From: an uncultured Colwellia sp.
Lineage (GTDB): Bacteria > Pseudomonadota > Gammaproteobacteria > Enterobacterales > Alteromonadaceae
Length of the DNA stretch: 64,000 nucleotides
Assembly (NCBI GenBank): GCA_913061475.1
Contig: CAJXUN010000004.1
Location: forward strand, 1 to 64,000
Reading direction: 5' to 3'
A model generated the notes under the pieces. The model worked only from the letters and a program-made list of their open reading frames with translations. It did no database searches and had not been told where the DNA came from. Shown one piece after another: positions 19,336-28,417 of the stretch. Each line of letters opens with the position of its first letter. The stretch's first letter is position 1. The translations under genes were made by a program, and so were the position numbers.

Positions 19336-19653
19336 ATGAATAAAGGTAATGATCCGCTGCACGGCGTAAAACTCGAACAAATTCTAACTGAACTTGAGAA
19401 GGAAGTTGGTTGGGATAAAATGGGTGAGTTACTGAATATTCGTTGTTTCCTGAATAAACCGCGTCTTAAATCCAGCTTGAAATTTCTCCGCACCACCCCT
19501 TGGGCACGCAGTAGAGTTGAAATTTTGTACTTAAAAACCTTTTGTAGTAAAAATAAAGGCACAGGGAGCGCAATCAGGGGCATACTTGCTCAAAAAACAT
19601 CAGTAGCAGAAAAAACCTCTAACAAACCTACTCCGTTTGTTTGGCCAACCTAG
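19336..19653 (+). CDS. VF530 family DNA-binding protein (DUF2132)
   Basis: The first 65 residues match the VF530/DUF2132 family very well (DPLHGVKLEQILTELEKEVGW, LLNIRCFLNKPRLKSSLKFLRTTPWARSRVE). Family members are small helical proteins of about 70-90 residues; the Vibrio fischeri member was solved structurally and is described as DNA-binding. This one is 105 residues, with an added basic, threonine-rich tail of about 35 residues of unknown use. It is monocistronic. Confidence 0.85.
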   Translation: MNKGNDPLHGVKLEQILTELEKEVGWDKMGELLNIRCFLNKPRLKSSLKFLRTTPWARSRVEILYLKTFCSKNKGTGSAIRGILAQKTSVAEKTSNKPTPFVWPT

Positions 19654-19779
19654 CAAGATAAACAGGGGGAATAAACCTGATATAGCATTGAAATAAATGC
19701 TTTTTAATACAACTGTTTGGCTGTTTAAGTCTTGATGTTGTGTAGTTCGATTTAATTTAGCGTCTGTTTAATTACATTG

Positions 19780-20844
19780 CTAATTAATTCGATAGCTGGT
19801 GCCTGCTTCATTTAACGCTCGGTAAAAGTCTTCAATTTGGCACATTTCTTCCAATTGACAGATCACTCGATATTTTTCTATTGCTGGCTGATAACCTTGC
19901 AAGGCGGCTTGAAATAACCAATGAACTGCATTTTCAATATCACGAGTTCCTTCAATGCCGGTTAAGTAAAGTTCAGCTAAGTTGGTTTGTCCTGGTGCAT
20001 AGCCTAACTCTGCTGATTGCTTTAATAATACAAAGGCTTGCTCAAATCTATCATTAATATAGCTTGCGTTAAGGTGGGCCATTCCCTGAGTGTTTTGCCG
20101 TTTTCCGGGGATATAGTGCCATGCTTTTTTCGCTTCTGTCGTGCTACTCACCGGATTACCATCAATCATATAAACCGCTGTATTTCTACCGATCATATTA
20201 AAGTCTGGTCGTACTGCCCGATAAATGAAACCTTGTTGAAATAATTTATCTAATTCAGCATAAGAAAAATGGTGACGCTTTTTTTCAAAATAATCAAAAT
20301 TTGTACTATGGCCGAAACGCAGGCCATTACTTAAAGCGTTTTTCATCGGGTAAAAGTAATTGCCATATGTCAGCGATACGGTACCACCGGTAATATCGAC
20401 AATTTTAGCAACCCGATAGTTGTTTTGTGGACGCATATCTCCTGCTACTTTTCGATAATCGATATAATAAAAGTCGTTAACTTTCGGGGCATCGATATAA
20501 GCTTGGCTCTGACGATGTTTTTGTTGTTCTTCAGAAAAGTAATAACTCAGCAATAGGATGATGATAATGCTACCGGTAAACGTGCTAAGCAAGCGTAGCT
20601 TGTTGAAAAATGCTAAGCCGAGATCAGAAAAAATTAGCTTTCGATCTGCTGCGCTATTCGCAAGGTGCTGACACTGTAAACATTGTACTCGTGTATCACG
20701 CTTTACCGGAAAAATAGGCAAGTATTCAAAAAAATAAAAAGCATAAGTGATCACTGAATTAACACGATGCTGTTGGCTACCACAACAAGGACACAGTAAT
20801 TTGTCTGTGATGCCTAAACTCATTGTCGACTCGCGATAATCCAT
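19780..20844 (-). CDS. Zinc-ribbon membrane protein with Sel1-like repeats
   Basis: The 354-residue protein opens with a four-cysteine zinc ribbon (CPCC at about 18-21 and CLQC at about 55-58). One transmembrane helix follows near residues 88-105 (TFTGSIIIILLLSYYF). The C-terminal domain ends in Sel1/TPR-like repeats (AFVLLKQSAELGYAPGQTNLAELYLTGIEG, then HWLFQAALQGYQPAIEKY). The topology is therefore a cytosolic zinc ribbon with repeats on the far side. No known function. An alternative start lies at the eighth codon (20823). Confidence 0.65.
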   Translation of the reverse strand: MDYRESTMSLGITDKLLCPCCGSQQHRVNSVITYAFYFFEYLPIFPVKRDTRVQCLQCQHLANSAADRKLIFSDLGLAFFNKLRLLSTFTGSIIIILLLSYYFSEEQQKHRQSQAYIDAPKVNDFYYIDYRKVAGDMRPQNNYRVAKIVDITGGTVSLTYGNYFYPMKNALSNGLRFGHSTNFDYFEKKRHHFSYAELDKLFQQGFIYRAVRPDFNMIGRNTAVYMIDGNPVSSTTEAKKAWHYIPGKRQNTQGMAHLNASYINDRFEQAFVLLKQSAELGYAPGQTNLAELYLTGIEGTRDIENAVHWLFQAALQGYQPAIEKYRVICQLEEMCQIEDFYRALNEAGTSYRIN

Positions 20845-21127
20845 TACCTAAACCTATTCTTAATTAATACTTTTTCAAGACTGCTATTTTTATAGCATTG
20901 GTTTATAAAACAGACAAGTACTTTCTACTAATAACTTCGTAGTTTGCTAATCTAATACCGACATCTCAGGTTATTAAAACTAACGCCTAAGTTAGTAGAG
21001 ATATCTGGCTTTAGGTGTGTTCATATCAATAATCGTCTGTTATTTTAAGCTAATATGCCATTACTAGGTTATGGCTGAGCAAGCTTTTTGAATCATCAAG
21101 AAAAAATTAAATGGGGAGATATCAACA

Positions 21128-21475
21128 ATGGTGAATATGTTAATTACCTATCAACTTAATGATGGTGATGTTATTGAAATTAATCATCCAGAAGAGTTTG
21201 AGTTTAAAGATCTAGATGGCAATAGTTTAGGCAACGCTGAGATTATAAAACGTCATAATAATGATTTAATATTAGCTGAAGCGGCATTTGTAATCTCTGC
21301 CGAACATGAGAATATTACCATACCAAGTGATGCTGCCTTCATGGCATCAGCAGGCGAAAAGCAACCGTTTGACTTTAATGGTCTGGTAAAAATCTGCGGA
21401 TTTTCTTCTATTAAATATAAGTTTGATAGGCAAGGCGATGAGAGCTTGGACTGGGTTGTTGCTTATCCTAAGTAA
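21128..21475 (+). CDS. Small acidic protein of unknown function
   Basis: This is a 115-residue soluble acidic protein that I do not recognise. It has alternating short strands (MLITYQLNDGDVIEINH) and a terminal DWVVAYPK. A clear ribosome-binding site (GGGGAGAT) precedes the ATG, which supports it as a true gene. No neighbours suggest a role. Confidence 0.6.
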   Translation: MVNMLITYQLNDGDVIEINHPEEFEFKDLDGNSLGNAEIIKRHNNDLILAEAAFVISAEHENITIPSDAAFMASAGEKQPFDFNGLVKICGFSSIKYKFDRQGDESLDWVVAYPK

Positions 21476-21836
21476 TGTCTATATCAGTGAATAAATCTCA
21501 AAGTTGATTAGCGTCAATCAAGCTCAATAATTCAAGTAGACTAACAATAAAAAATTGAATAGTTAAAATTTACTTTAAACATAAGCGCTACATCTCTAAT
21601 TATTTACCATGTTTAGCGTAATTATTGCTTGAAAGGCGAGTTATTGGTGATATTTTGATTATCAAGTCATACTTTTTATGAATAATTATAATTTTTATTC
21701 TATATTAGAGGCGAAAACCTAAACTTGAGACAAAATCACACCTTTAGGCTTCGGCAAAATAAATAAAAATTAAATAGAGTAAAAAGCGCGCCTTTAAGCC
21801 CACTTTAGAACTCGGCAAATAAATCAGGGATATAAT
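21476..21836. other. Intergenic region upstream of mscS
   Basis: This is a 361-bp AT-rich gap. I saw no strong hairpin, repeat or RNA gene. It probably holds the mscS promoter, and an AGGGAT ribosome-binding site lies just before its ATG. Confidence 0.4.
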
Positions 21837-22652
21837 ATGAATACAGAAGAAGTTATTAGTCAAATCACAAGTATGGCATTACTTTACGGTCCAAAATTGA
21901 TTGGTGCGATACTGGTATGGATCATTGGTGGCTGGGTAATAAATGTTATCGGGCGAGTAGTAAATACTGGCTTAGATAAAAGCGGAACCGATCCATCGTT
22001 AAAGCCTTTCCTCTCAGGCATTGTTAACGGCCTGCTAAAGGTTATGTTGGTTATTACGGTGCTTGGTATGTTAGGCATCGAAATGACTTCGTTTATTGCT
22101 ATCATCGGTGCGGTTGGTTTAGCCGTAGGTATGGCAATGTCAGGTACTTTGCAAAATTTTGCTGGCGGCGTGATGATTCTTGTGTTCAAACCGTTCAAAG
22201 TCGGTGATGTTATAGAAGCACAAGGTTATGTTGGCAGCGTGTCTCAGATACAAATTTTCAATACTATTATGAAAACGCCAGACAATAAAACTATCATCAT
22301 TCCAAATGGTGGGTTATCAACGTCATCAATGATCAATTACTCAACTGAGCCTAAAAGACGTGTTGATTGGACTATCGGTGTTGCTTACGGTGATGACTTG
22401 GATAAAGCCCGTGAAGTGATCAAACGATTATGTGATGCAGACGATCGTATTTTAAAAGATCCTGAAGTATTTATTGCTGTTTCAGCGTTGGCAGACAGTT
22501 CAGTTAACTTTGCGGTTAGAGCTTGGGTAAATGCCCCGGACTATTGGGCTGTTTACTTTGCGATGAATGAGAACGTATATAAAACATTCTCACAGGAGGG
22601 ATTAAACATTCCTTTCCCACAAATGGATGTTCATTTACATAAAGACGCATAA
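21837..22652 (+). CDS. mscS: Small-conductance mechanosensitive channel MscS
   Basis: MscS opens on membrane tension to release solutes after a drop in osmolarity. The 271-residue protein has three transmembrane helices (about 15-40, 60-82, 85-115). The glycine/alanine-packed pore helix AIIGAVGLAVGMAMSGTLQNFAGGVMIL is followed by the beta-domain signature KPFKVGDVIEAQGYVGSV and IPNGGLSTSSMINYS. Length is close to E. coli MscS (286). It is monocistronic with a terminator downstream. Confidence 0.95.
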   Translation: MNTEEVISQITSMALLYGPKLIGAILVWIIGGWVINVIGRVVNTGLDKSGTDPSLKPFLSGIVNGLLKVMLVITVLGMLGIEMTSFIAIIGAVGLAVGMAMSGTLQNFAGGVMILVFKPFKVGDVIEAQGYVGSVSQIQIFNTIMKTPDNKTIIIPNGGLSTSSMINYSTEPKRRVDWTIGVAYGDDLDKAREVIKRLCDADDRILKDPEVFIAVSALADSSVNFAVRAWVNAPDYWAVYFAMNENVYKTFSQEGLNIPFPQMDVHLHKDA

Positions 22653-22789
22653 ATTATGCTCAATGGCGTTAAGCAAAACGCTATTGGTACTAGATGAATT
22701 TAACTATGCCATTAGCAAGTAGCAGATACGTCTTGCCGTTAACTCTTATGACGATACGTTTAGCATAGTAAACATGTGTACTTAAACTT

Positions 22790-22828
22790 AAAAAGAGCTA
22801 GCCAATTAACTTGGTTAGCTCTTTTTTA
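22790..22828 (+). terminator. Terminator after mscS
   Basis: AAAAAGAGCTAGCCA pairs with TGGTTAGCTCTTTTT (one G-T pair) around a short loop and is followed by more T residues. It is located 138 bases past the mscS stop. Confidence 0.85.
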
Positions 22829-22898
22829 TTGTTTCGTTGGGGCGGTTTTATATCGTTAAATGCCAGCCGTTAAAACATTGTCGGTTAAGCATTGGCCA

Positions 22899-23270
22899 CT
22901 AGATATTGGCCGGCAAATGCAAAAAGCAACCTTTACCTGCGAACGTTAGCTGATAGCTAGGTTCATTATTGTTGGCGTTTGGCGCTACTTTTTCTAACAT
23001 GCCTTTCTCAATTAAGAAGTCTAACATGCTGGTCGAAAGCTCACCCAATTTAGCTTTTGCGGTGATTTCCATTTTCGTGGCTACGCCCTTACATGAATAC
23101 ATAGCTTTTATTATTTTAGCTTCGGCTTCCGATAATTTTGGCATACGACCGGTGTAGGTTGGATATTGATGTAACGGAAATTTACCGCGAATAGTTTTAT
23201 AAGACGCTTGTATCGCTTTAATATCATCTTCTTTATTTTCGGTGAGTTTGAAGGTATGAAAAACCCCTGA
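22899..23270 (-). pseudogene. Truncated copy of the acyltransferase 3' end
   Basis: This 372-bp segment is a near-identical copy (about seven single-base differences seen) of 26574-26945, the last 122 codons plus stop of the acyltransferase gene. The copy starts exactly at the stop codon and ends inside the coding frame, so it cannot encode the catalytic part. An 81-codon frame starting at an internal Met (22899-23144) would give only the C-terminal winged-helix-like domain. Synonymous changes dominate, so the copy may be recent or converted. Confidence 0.9.
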
Positions 23271-23283
23271 ACAACGGCATAAA

Positions 23284-23313
23284 AAAGGCCAGAAGCTTAA
23301 GCCGCTGGCCTTT
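23284..23313 (-). terminator. Terminator of the Ig-like lipoprotein gene
   Basis: AAAGGCCA / TGGCCTTT stem with a 14-base loop. On the minus strand it is followed by six T residues. It lies 53 bases beyond the lipoprotein stop and directly beside the truncated repeat. Confidence 0.85.
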
Positions 23314-23365
23314 CATTAAAAATTGTTAACATATTCTTAGATGAGACAGAATATGTTAAATGTGA

Positions 23366-25924
23366 TTAACGCATGGTTGGTTCAAGCTTTAAAAACTTAT
23401 CTGTAATTACTAATGACTTTTTAGTTACTGACGTTTTTACTGTGCTAGCCACTGCTGTAATTGGTGCTGAGCTCACTTTATATACAGATCTATTGTCATA
23501 GTAAATAGTATCATCTCCCCAATCTAGATTAGAAAATTTAAAGTCATGCTTATGAAATAGGTCAAATTTATTGCTTGATTGACCTATTAGTTGCCAAGTT
23601 CGCTCATGGTATAATACGCAATCGTCAGCATTAGCAATTCTACAGTCTGGACTATAGTTACCACCAGCTGTTCTTGTACGAGTAATAGTTACTTTGCCGT
23701 CAGTGTTAACGTGCCAACGACCGTACATGGTATAAATCTCATCTTCAGTTATTATGCCGTCACTATTACTGTCACTTGATGATTTTGTATCTGCATCACC
23801 GTTTTCGCTTAACTCAAACCAAAAATGGGATAATGGATCGTCACTGAATGTTGCATTGTCATAGCTGTAAATTCCTGCAACAGTAGCAGAGTCAAATGAC
23901 ATGGGGTTATCCACGATATTTCCCCAGCCTATATGGTCACCATTATGCTCACCAAAGCTTTCTGTTAATGCACTGTTACCATCGAATTCCATAGCATATA
24001 CATTAGCGCCGGTATTTGACGATAACTGATAAAAGCGAGCAACATACTCGTCATTTGTGGAATCATTAGCCACACTAAATTCTAAAGCTCCGTTATTGAT
24101 CGCCCAAGTAAAGTCAAAATTACTGACGGTCGCATGCCCAGTACCATCAGTATTTAATATGAATTCATCTGCATCTATATCGGTAATATCATCATTGCTA
24201 TCGATATAAGGCAAATAGGCTATACCTGCGCCGGTGTGACTAATATCGATGATTGCGGTATTTTTAGTTGCATTAGATGTAGTGGTGAAGTTTTGTCTAT
24301 AATCAGCTAGCTCACCATTAGGATAGTGAACGAGTTGGTAAGATTTGGATAACAGAACATCGCTTCGCTCACCTGTTGATAAACGGGTAAAGGTATAAGT
24401 TTCATCGATAAAGTGCACCTCTACTTGTAGCCCAATATTATTTATCTCATGATTTTCAAAGCTTATTTTTGGAGCATTATTGTCATTTAAAGTTGCAGTA
24501 ATAACCCCTTCAGATTCTGTCCAAGTGTAACCTAGTCCATCGTGGCTACCTGTATTGTTATTATTGAAGCGATATGTATCCCCTGTACAAAGTGAACAGT
24601 TGGGGGTGAAATAATAGGTATTTGGTACTTGCCAGCTAGAACTCATATCAAATAGATTTTCATCTTGGTACATTTCTTCTTGGGCATCATCGAACTCAAC
24701 TGTACTTTGTACTCCTTGAACATATGCTTGAGTTGCTGCAGTGTTTTCAACGAGTGCTAAAGTGTCAGTAATGCCGCTTGGTAATGCAAGATCAGGGTTA
24801 TCATTAGCTTTATCAATAGCGACTTTGATTGCTGTTGCTAGTGTAATTACTTCATCGTAATTTAATGATTCAGATAGAGTCGCTAATTGTTCGTCACTAG
24901 TAATGGCATCACCATTATTTGCTAATTTAGCTAAAGCATATTTTGCGGTGGTGATATTAGTAACGTTTACTGAGAAACCCTCATCTTCGGTAAGTACATT
25001 ATCTTCCCCTGCGAGTTCACTTAATTCTCCAGCAGTGCCAAGCAAAGAAATCAATCCTGCCATATGTTGGTCTGCAACACCTTTTGCTTCGATAGAAATA
25101 AAGGCTTCTGCTTCAGAGTCATCTAGTAATAACTCTACCGTATACTCACCGCTATCATTAGCTGTTGCATCAACAGTGATATCGCGACCAGCAACATTAA
25201 CAGAAATTTGAGCATTAGCGATAGGTGAGTCGGTAGCTAGTCCTGATATTGTTAACGGAATAGTCAGCTGATTAACATTGACATTGCTTGTTGCTGTTGC
25301 AGTATCTCCATCAGTATCGGTTACCGTCAAAGCAAGTTCGATAATAGCGTCTTCACTGATTTCAGGCGCTGAAAATGATATTTCTGCTGTATTAGCATCG
25401 CCTAAATCAACATTAGGTCCACTGTTTACTTGCCAATTGTAGCTAGCAATGGTGTCACCCATACCATTAACTTGTGCAGCGAGAGTAACGTTTGCTTTTT
25501 CATCTACATTAACATCGGTAAGTTCGACTGTAGGAGATACGTTATTAATAACTATATTAGCTGTTGCCGTGCTAGAAGCGCCATCATTGTCTGTTGCAAT
25601 AACACTTAACGTAACGGTATCGCCATCTGCGGTAACACTCGGCGCGATAAAAGAAATGGTGTTAGATGCACTTCCGCTAAGCTCTAGTGTATGGCCACTT
25701 GTTACCTGCCATTGATAACCACTGATTGAACCGTCAGAATCTGTCGCTGACGCGCTAACAGAGATAGCAGTGTTTTCATTAGTTTCGGCATTTGCAACAG
25801 TTAACGTTGGTGCTGAATTTTCTAGCTCAGGCACAGGCTTAGAGCTACTACTACTACCACCACAACCAGCTAAGATAATGGCGCTGGTTAGAAGTGAGTA
25901 TTTAAATATGTTAGTTGAATTCAT
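23366..25924 (-). CDS. Large lipoprotein with Ig-like/PKD-like domains
   Basis: This is an 852-residue lipoprotein. The start at 25924 gives a signal peptide ending in the lipobox LAGC, followed by GGSSSSS, and has an AGGAAAA ribosome-binding site. The longer frame (from 26002) lacks such a signal. Two tandem PKD/Ig-like domains follow (about 35-130 and 130-220; SISGYQWQVTSG and TIASYNWQVNSGP with SVIATDNDGASST / ALTVTDTDGDTAT). A carboxypeptidase-regulatory-like fold comes next (about 225-300) and then a long unassigned C-terminal region with an EF-hand-like DSNSDGIITEDE loop. It probably sits on the outer membrane and binds a surface polymer, but the substrate is unknown. It is flanked by 372-bp direct repeats. 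Confidence 0.8.
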   Translation of the reverse strand: MNSTNIFKYSLLTSAIILAGCGGSSSSSKPVPELENSAPTLTVANAETNENTAISVSASATDSDGSISGYQWQVTSGHTLELSGSASNTISFIAPSVTADGDTVTLSVIATDNDGASSTATANIVINNVSPTVELTDVNVDEKANVTLAAQVNGMGDTIASYNWQVNSGPNVDLGDANTAEISFSAPEISEDAIIELALTVTDTDGDTATATSNVNVNQLTIPLTISGLATDSPIANAQISVNVAGRDITVDATANDSGEYTVELLLDDSEAEAFISIEAKGVADQHMAGLISLLGTAGELSELAGEDNVLTEDEGFSVNVTNITTAKYALAKLANNGDAITSDEQLATLSESLNYDEVITLATAIKVAIDKANDNPDLALPSGITDTLALVENTAATQAYVQGVQSTVEFDDAQEEMYQDENLFDMSSSWQVPNTYYFTPNCSLCTGDTYRFNNNNTGSHDGLGYTWTESEGVITATLNDNNAPKISFENHEINNIGLQVEVHFIDETYTFTRLSTGERSDVLLSKSYQLVHYPNGELADYRQNFTTTSNATKNTAIIDISHTGAGIAYLPYIDSNDDITDIDADEFILNTDGTGHATVSNFDFTWAINNGALEFSVANDSTNDEYVARFYQLSSNTGANVYAMEFDGNSALTESFGEHNGDHIGWGNIVDNPMSFDSATVAGIYSYDNATFSDDPLSHFWFELSENGDADTKSSSDSNSDGIITEDEIYTMYGRWHVNTDGKVTITRTRTAGGNYSPDCRIANADDCVLYHERTWQLIGQSSNKFDLFHKHDFKFSNLDWGDDTIYYDNRSVYKVSSAPITAVASTVKTSVTKKSLVITDKFLKLEPTMR

Positions 25925-26573
25925 AATTTTCCTTTTTGCTACCGATAATTGATTAGATTTTTGAAGTAATTGACATAGAGGGAGGACTGAGAATCTTTTC
26001 ATCGATTATCATCCCTGAAATTTAACTATGTTTGATATAAAAAATCTAAACTCCATTTTACATCGCATTATAGGCGCAGAAAATTATATGTAAATAAATT
26101 GTTAAGGTGGTTTAGTTGTTAATATAATTGGTTTTTAAGGATAACAGGTGTGAAAGGTGGCACAGAAAAGCTTTTTAATGGCGACTGTCGTGCGATTCGA
26201 ACATGCGAAATATCCTATAGGAGAGGCCGCTCGATTCAGCTGGCGAGAATAAGCCATATATGATGGTTATGTAAATCTTAAAGGGAAAAATTTCTTAAAA
26301 ATCATTTATGTAATGCAAAAGTACTTTATAAAACATAAAGACTCTTATTGTTTATGGTTTCCATGGTGGCTATCGTTAATAAAAATATTTACTGAGTAGG
26401 CGTACTAGGGGACAGAATACTGTATTCGTGCTTAAATATAACCCCTGTATAGCTGCCTACTCAAGGCTTGAGCTTACGTTGCGCCTATGCCATCGAACCC
26501 GACGATACATTGGTAATAAAGCTTCCAATGCAGTGCTGATCAACCTTTAACGCTTTGCTATAGAATAAATTTG
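25925..26573. other. Intergenic region with long hairpin
   Basis: This gap of about 650 bp between the lipoprotein start and the acyltransferase stop holds the hairpin at 26393-26463 (listed separately) and otherwise AT-rich sequence. No gene or RNA was recognised. Confidence 0.5.
26393..26463. repeat. Long nested hairpin
   Basis: Outer arms TGAGTAGGC (26393-26401) and GCCTACTCA (26455-26463) are exact reverse complements. Inside, AGGGG (26407) pairs with CCCCT (26442), and a central GAATA-CTG-TATTC forms the tip. It resembles a transcribed structural element or a small mobile palindrome. Its TGAGTAGG end recalls the unit ends of the 14.4-16.6 kb array. Confidence 0.7.
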
Positions 26574-26945
26574 CTAGATATTGGCCGGCAAATGCAAAAA
26601 GCAACCTTTACCTGCGAACGTTAGTTGATAGCTAGGTTCATTATTGTTAGCGTTTGGCGCTACTTTTTCTAACATGCCTTTCTCAATTAAGAAGTCTAGC
26701 ATGCTGGTTGAAAGCTCTCCTAATTTAGCTTTTGCGGTGATTTCCATTTTCGTGGCTACGCCCTTACATGAATACATAGCTTTTATTATTTTAGCTTCGG
26801 CTTCCGATAATTTTGGCATACGACCGGTGTAGGTTGGATATTGATGTAACGGAAATTTACCGCGAATAGTTTTATAAGACGCTTGTATCGCTTTAATATC
26901 ATCTTCTTTATTTTCGGTGAGTTTGAAGGTATGAAAAACCCCTGA
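26574..26945. repeat. Direct repeat, parental copy within the acyltransferase gene
   Basis: Right-hand copy of the 372-bp repeat, same orientation as 22899-23270. The two copies bracket the Ig-like lipoprotein gene, so recombination between them would delete about 3.7 kb. Confidence 0.9.
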
Positions 26946-27446
26946 TTCTTTACTGAGGTAATCGACTTTCGCTAAAAAAATTGGTAAACCACAACCTTGG
27001 GCAACATGATAAAAGCCGGTTTTCCATTTAGGTACGGCACCACGAGTGCCTTCTGGCGTAAATAAGAAAAACACCCGTTGTAATTTTTGGCTATCGATAA
27101 AGTCTTTTATTTGTTGAACTTGCCCAACACCTTGTTCTGAACGGTCAATCGGAATAGCGCCAAGATACATCAGCCAAGTGCCTAATACCGGTACTCGGCA
27201 AATACTGTCTTTAATAGAGAAATATATTTTCACGTCCTGTTGTATAGCAGCACCAAGCGCGTAAAAGAAATCCCAATTCGAGGTGTGCGGCGCAGCAATA
27301 GCAACACCAGCGCCTTCAGGTGCATCTTTGCAAAGCTTCCAGCCAGCAACTTTAAACCAAAGTGTAAAAAGAAATTTTAAGAAATATTTAGTGAAAACAC
27401 CGTCAAAGATGGTTTTATCACGAATGGTGAGTGATTTTTTGGCCAT
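26574..27446 (-). CDS. PlsC-like acyltransferase with C-terminal winged-helix-like domain
   Basis: The 290-residue protein carries the glycerolipid acyltransferase motifs HTSNWD (H54, D59) and PEGTRG (E132-R135), plus a motif III-like LGAIPIDRS. This predicts acyl transfer to a lipid at the inner membrane. Residues about 210-290 form an extra domain with the look of a winged helix (LSEAEAKIIKAMYSCKGVATKMEITAKAKLG, then LDFLIEKGMLEKV), which is unusual for this family. The last 122 codons are duplicated 3.7 kb away. Substrate unknown. Confidence 0.82.
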   Translation of the reverse strand: MAKKSLTIRDKTIFDGVFTKYFLKFLFTLWFKVAGWKLCKDAPEGAGVAIAAPHTSNWDFFYALGAAIQQDVKIYFSIKDSICRVPVLGTWLMYLGAIPIDRSEQGVGQVQQIKDFIDSQKLQRVFFLFTPEGTRGAVPKWKTGFYHVAQGCGLPIFLAKVDYLSKESGVFHTFKLTENKEDDIKAIQASYKTIRGKFPLHQYPTYTGRMPKLSEAEAKIIKAMYSCKGVATKMEITAKAKLGELSTSMLDFLIEKGMLEKVAPNANNNEPSYQLTFAGKGCFLHLPANI

Positions 27447-27603
27447 GATAATAGAGATTGTAGTTACGTTGAATATAACTAATATTCTAGCATGTACGCG
27501 GCAATAAACATTGATATAGCGTAAAATTTTTTGTCGCTAAATTTTATTCATGTTAGGTATGGTTGCTTGCACGAAGCTAAGGCATTTTATGTGTGACCAC
27601 TAC

Positions 27604-28356
27604 CTATAAAATAATTGGCTTGGGTATAGCTAGGTAAGCATCAATAATATGTTGCACGTCATCGGCTTTATTTTGTCGCGATGTTTGCAAATAGCCTTGT
27701 TGAATACGTTGGTAATGGTTTAGGGTTTTACGTAAATATTTAGCTGAAATTGCACTTTGCTTATCAGTAGTTGATTGCCAGATTTTATCGCCAACAGCGC
27801 TGATTTTATTGTTTTTATCACCTAGCTCTTCGCCTGATATTTCACTTAAAGATGAGACTAATAGTATTTCATAGAAACGTTGATTTTCTTCAATCAGTAC
27901 TTCATCTATTAAGCTAAAATTTAGTGCAATTAATTTTTGACGTAAGGCAAATTGGTGATGCACAGGGCAGAGTAAAAAATCAATATTGAGGTTTTTGTGT
28001 TGCTGATTAATCGCGCTAATAAACTGCATCATTAAGTCACCACCGACACCTGCAATGATAACAAGGTGTTTACCTTGATATTGCGTTAATGGCAGTTTTG
28101 CCACATCTAAACAGTGGGCTTTCCACTTTGAGTCGGGGTAAAAACGTTCAAGTTTTTGCTGCACTTTGCCCATAAGGTCGGGAACAATATCTACAAAATG
28201 AATAATGCTGCTTGCCTGACCGGATTGTTGACGCGAAATTTGCCGAGAGAGTAATGCAAAGCCCAGCAAGCCATGATCACAACAACAATCCCAAATATGT
28301 TGGTATGGCAATGTCGCCATTGCTTCAATTTGCTGTAAGCGTTTACTGATTTTCAA
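27604..28356 (-). CDS. trmK: tRNA (adenine-N1)-methyltransferase, TrmK family
   Basis: TrmK methylates N1 of adenine 22 in tRNA using S-adenosylmethionine. Motifs: the SAM-binding IWDCCCDHGLLGFALL near the N-terminus and HLVIIAGVGGDLMMQFI in the middle, followed by LLCPVHHQFALRQKL. The C-terminal part is a helical extension. The frame opens at a TTG at 28368, but a TTG at 28356, preceded by GAGAG, gives MKISKRLQQI, which fits the family's usual start and is chosen here. Both starts are non-ATG, so the exact start is uncertain. Confidence 0.82.
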   Translation of the reverse strand: MKISKRLQQIEAMATLPYQHIWDCCCDHGLLGFALLSRQISRQQSGQASSIIHFVDIVPDLMGKVQQKLERFYPDSKWKAHCLDVAKLPLTQYQGKHLVIIAGVGGDLMMQFISAINQQHKNLNIDFLLCPVHHQFALRQKLIALNFSLIDEVLIEENQRFYEILLVSSLSEISGEELGDKNNKISAVGDKIWQSTTDKQSAISAKYLRKTLNHYQRIQQGYLQTSRQNKADDVQHIIDAYLAIPKPIIL

Positions 28357-28417
28357 AATAGCTCTCAAGTAAGGGGTGATTTTAGATAAAGAGGCTTTAT
28401 CGTATAGACTTTATAAC

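Noticed and set aside
22899-23144. Independent 81-residue gene
   Set aside because: It is the duplicated tail of the acyltransferase gene, with no catalytic region, so it is treated as a truncated copy. An expressed domain remains possible.
26160-26260. tRNA-like T-arm sequence (GATTCGAAC) in the gap before the acyltransferase
   Set aside because: No acceptor stem or D-arm could be paired around it, so it is not a tRNA gene.
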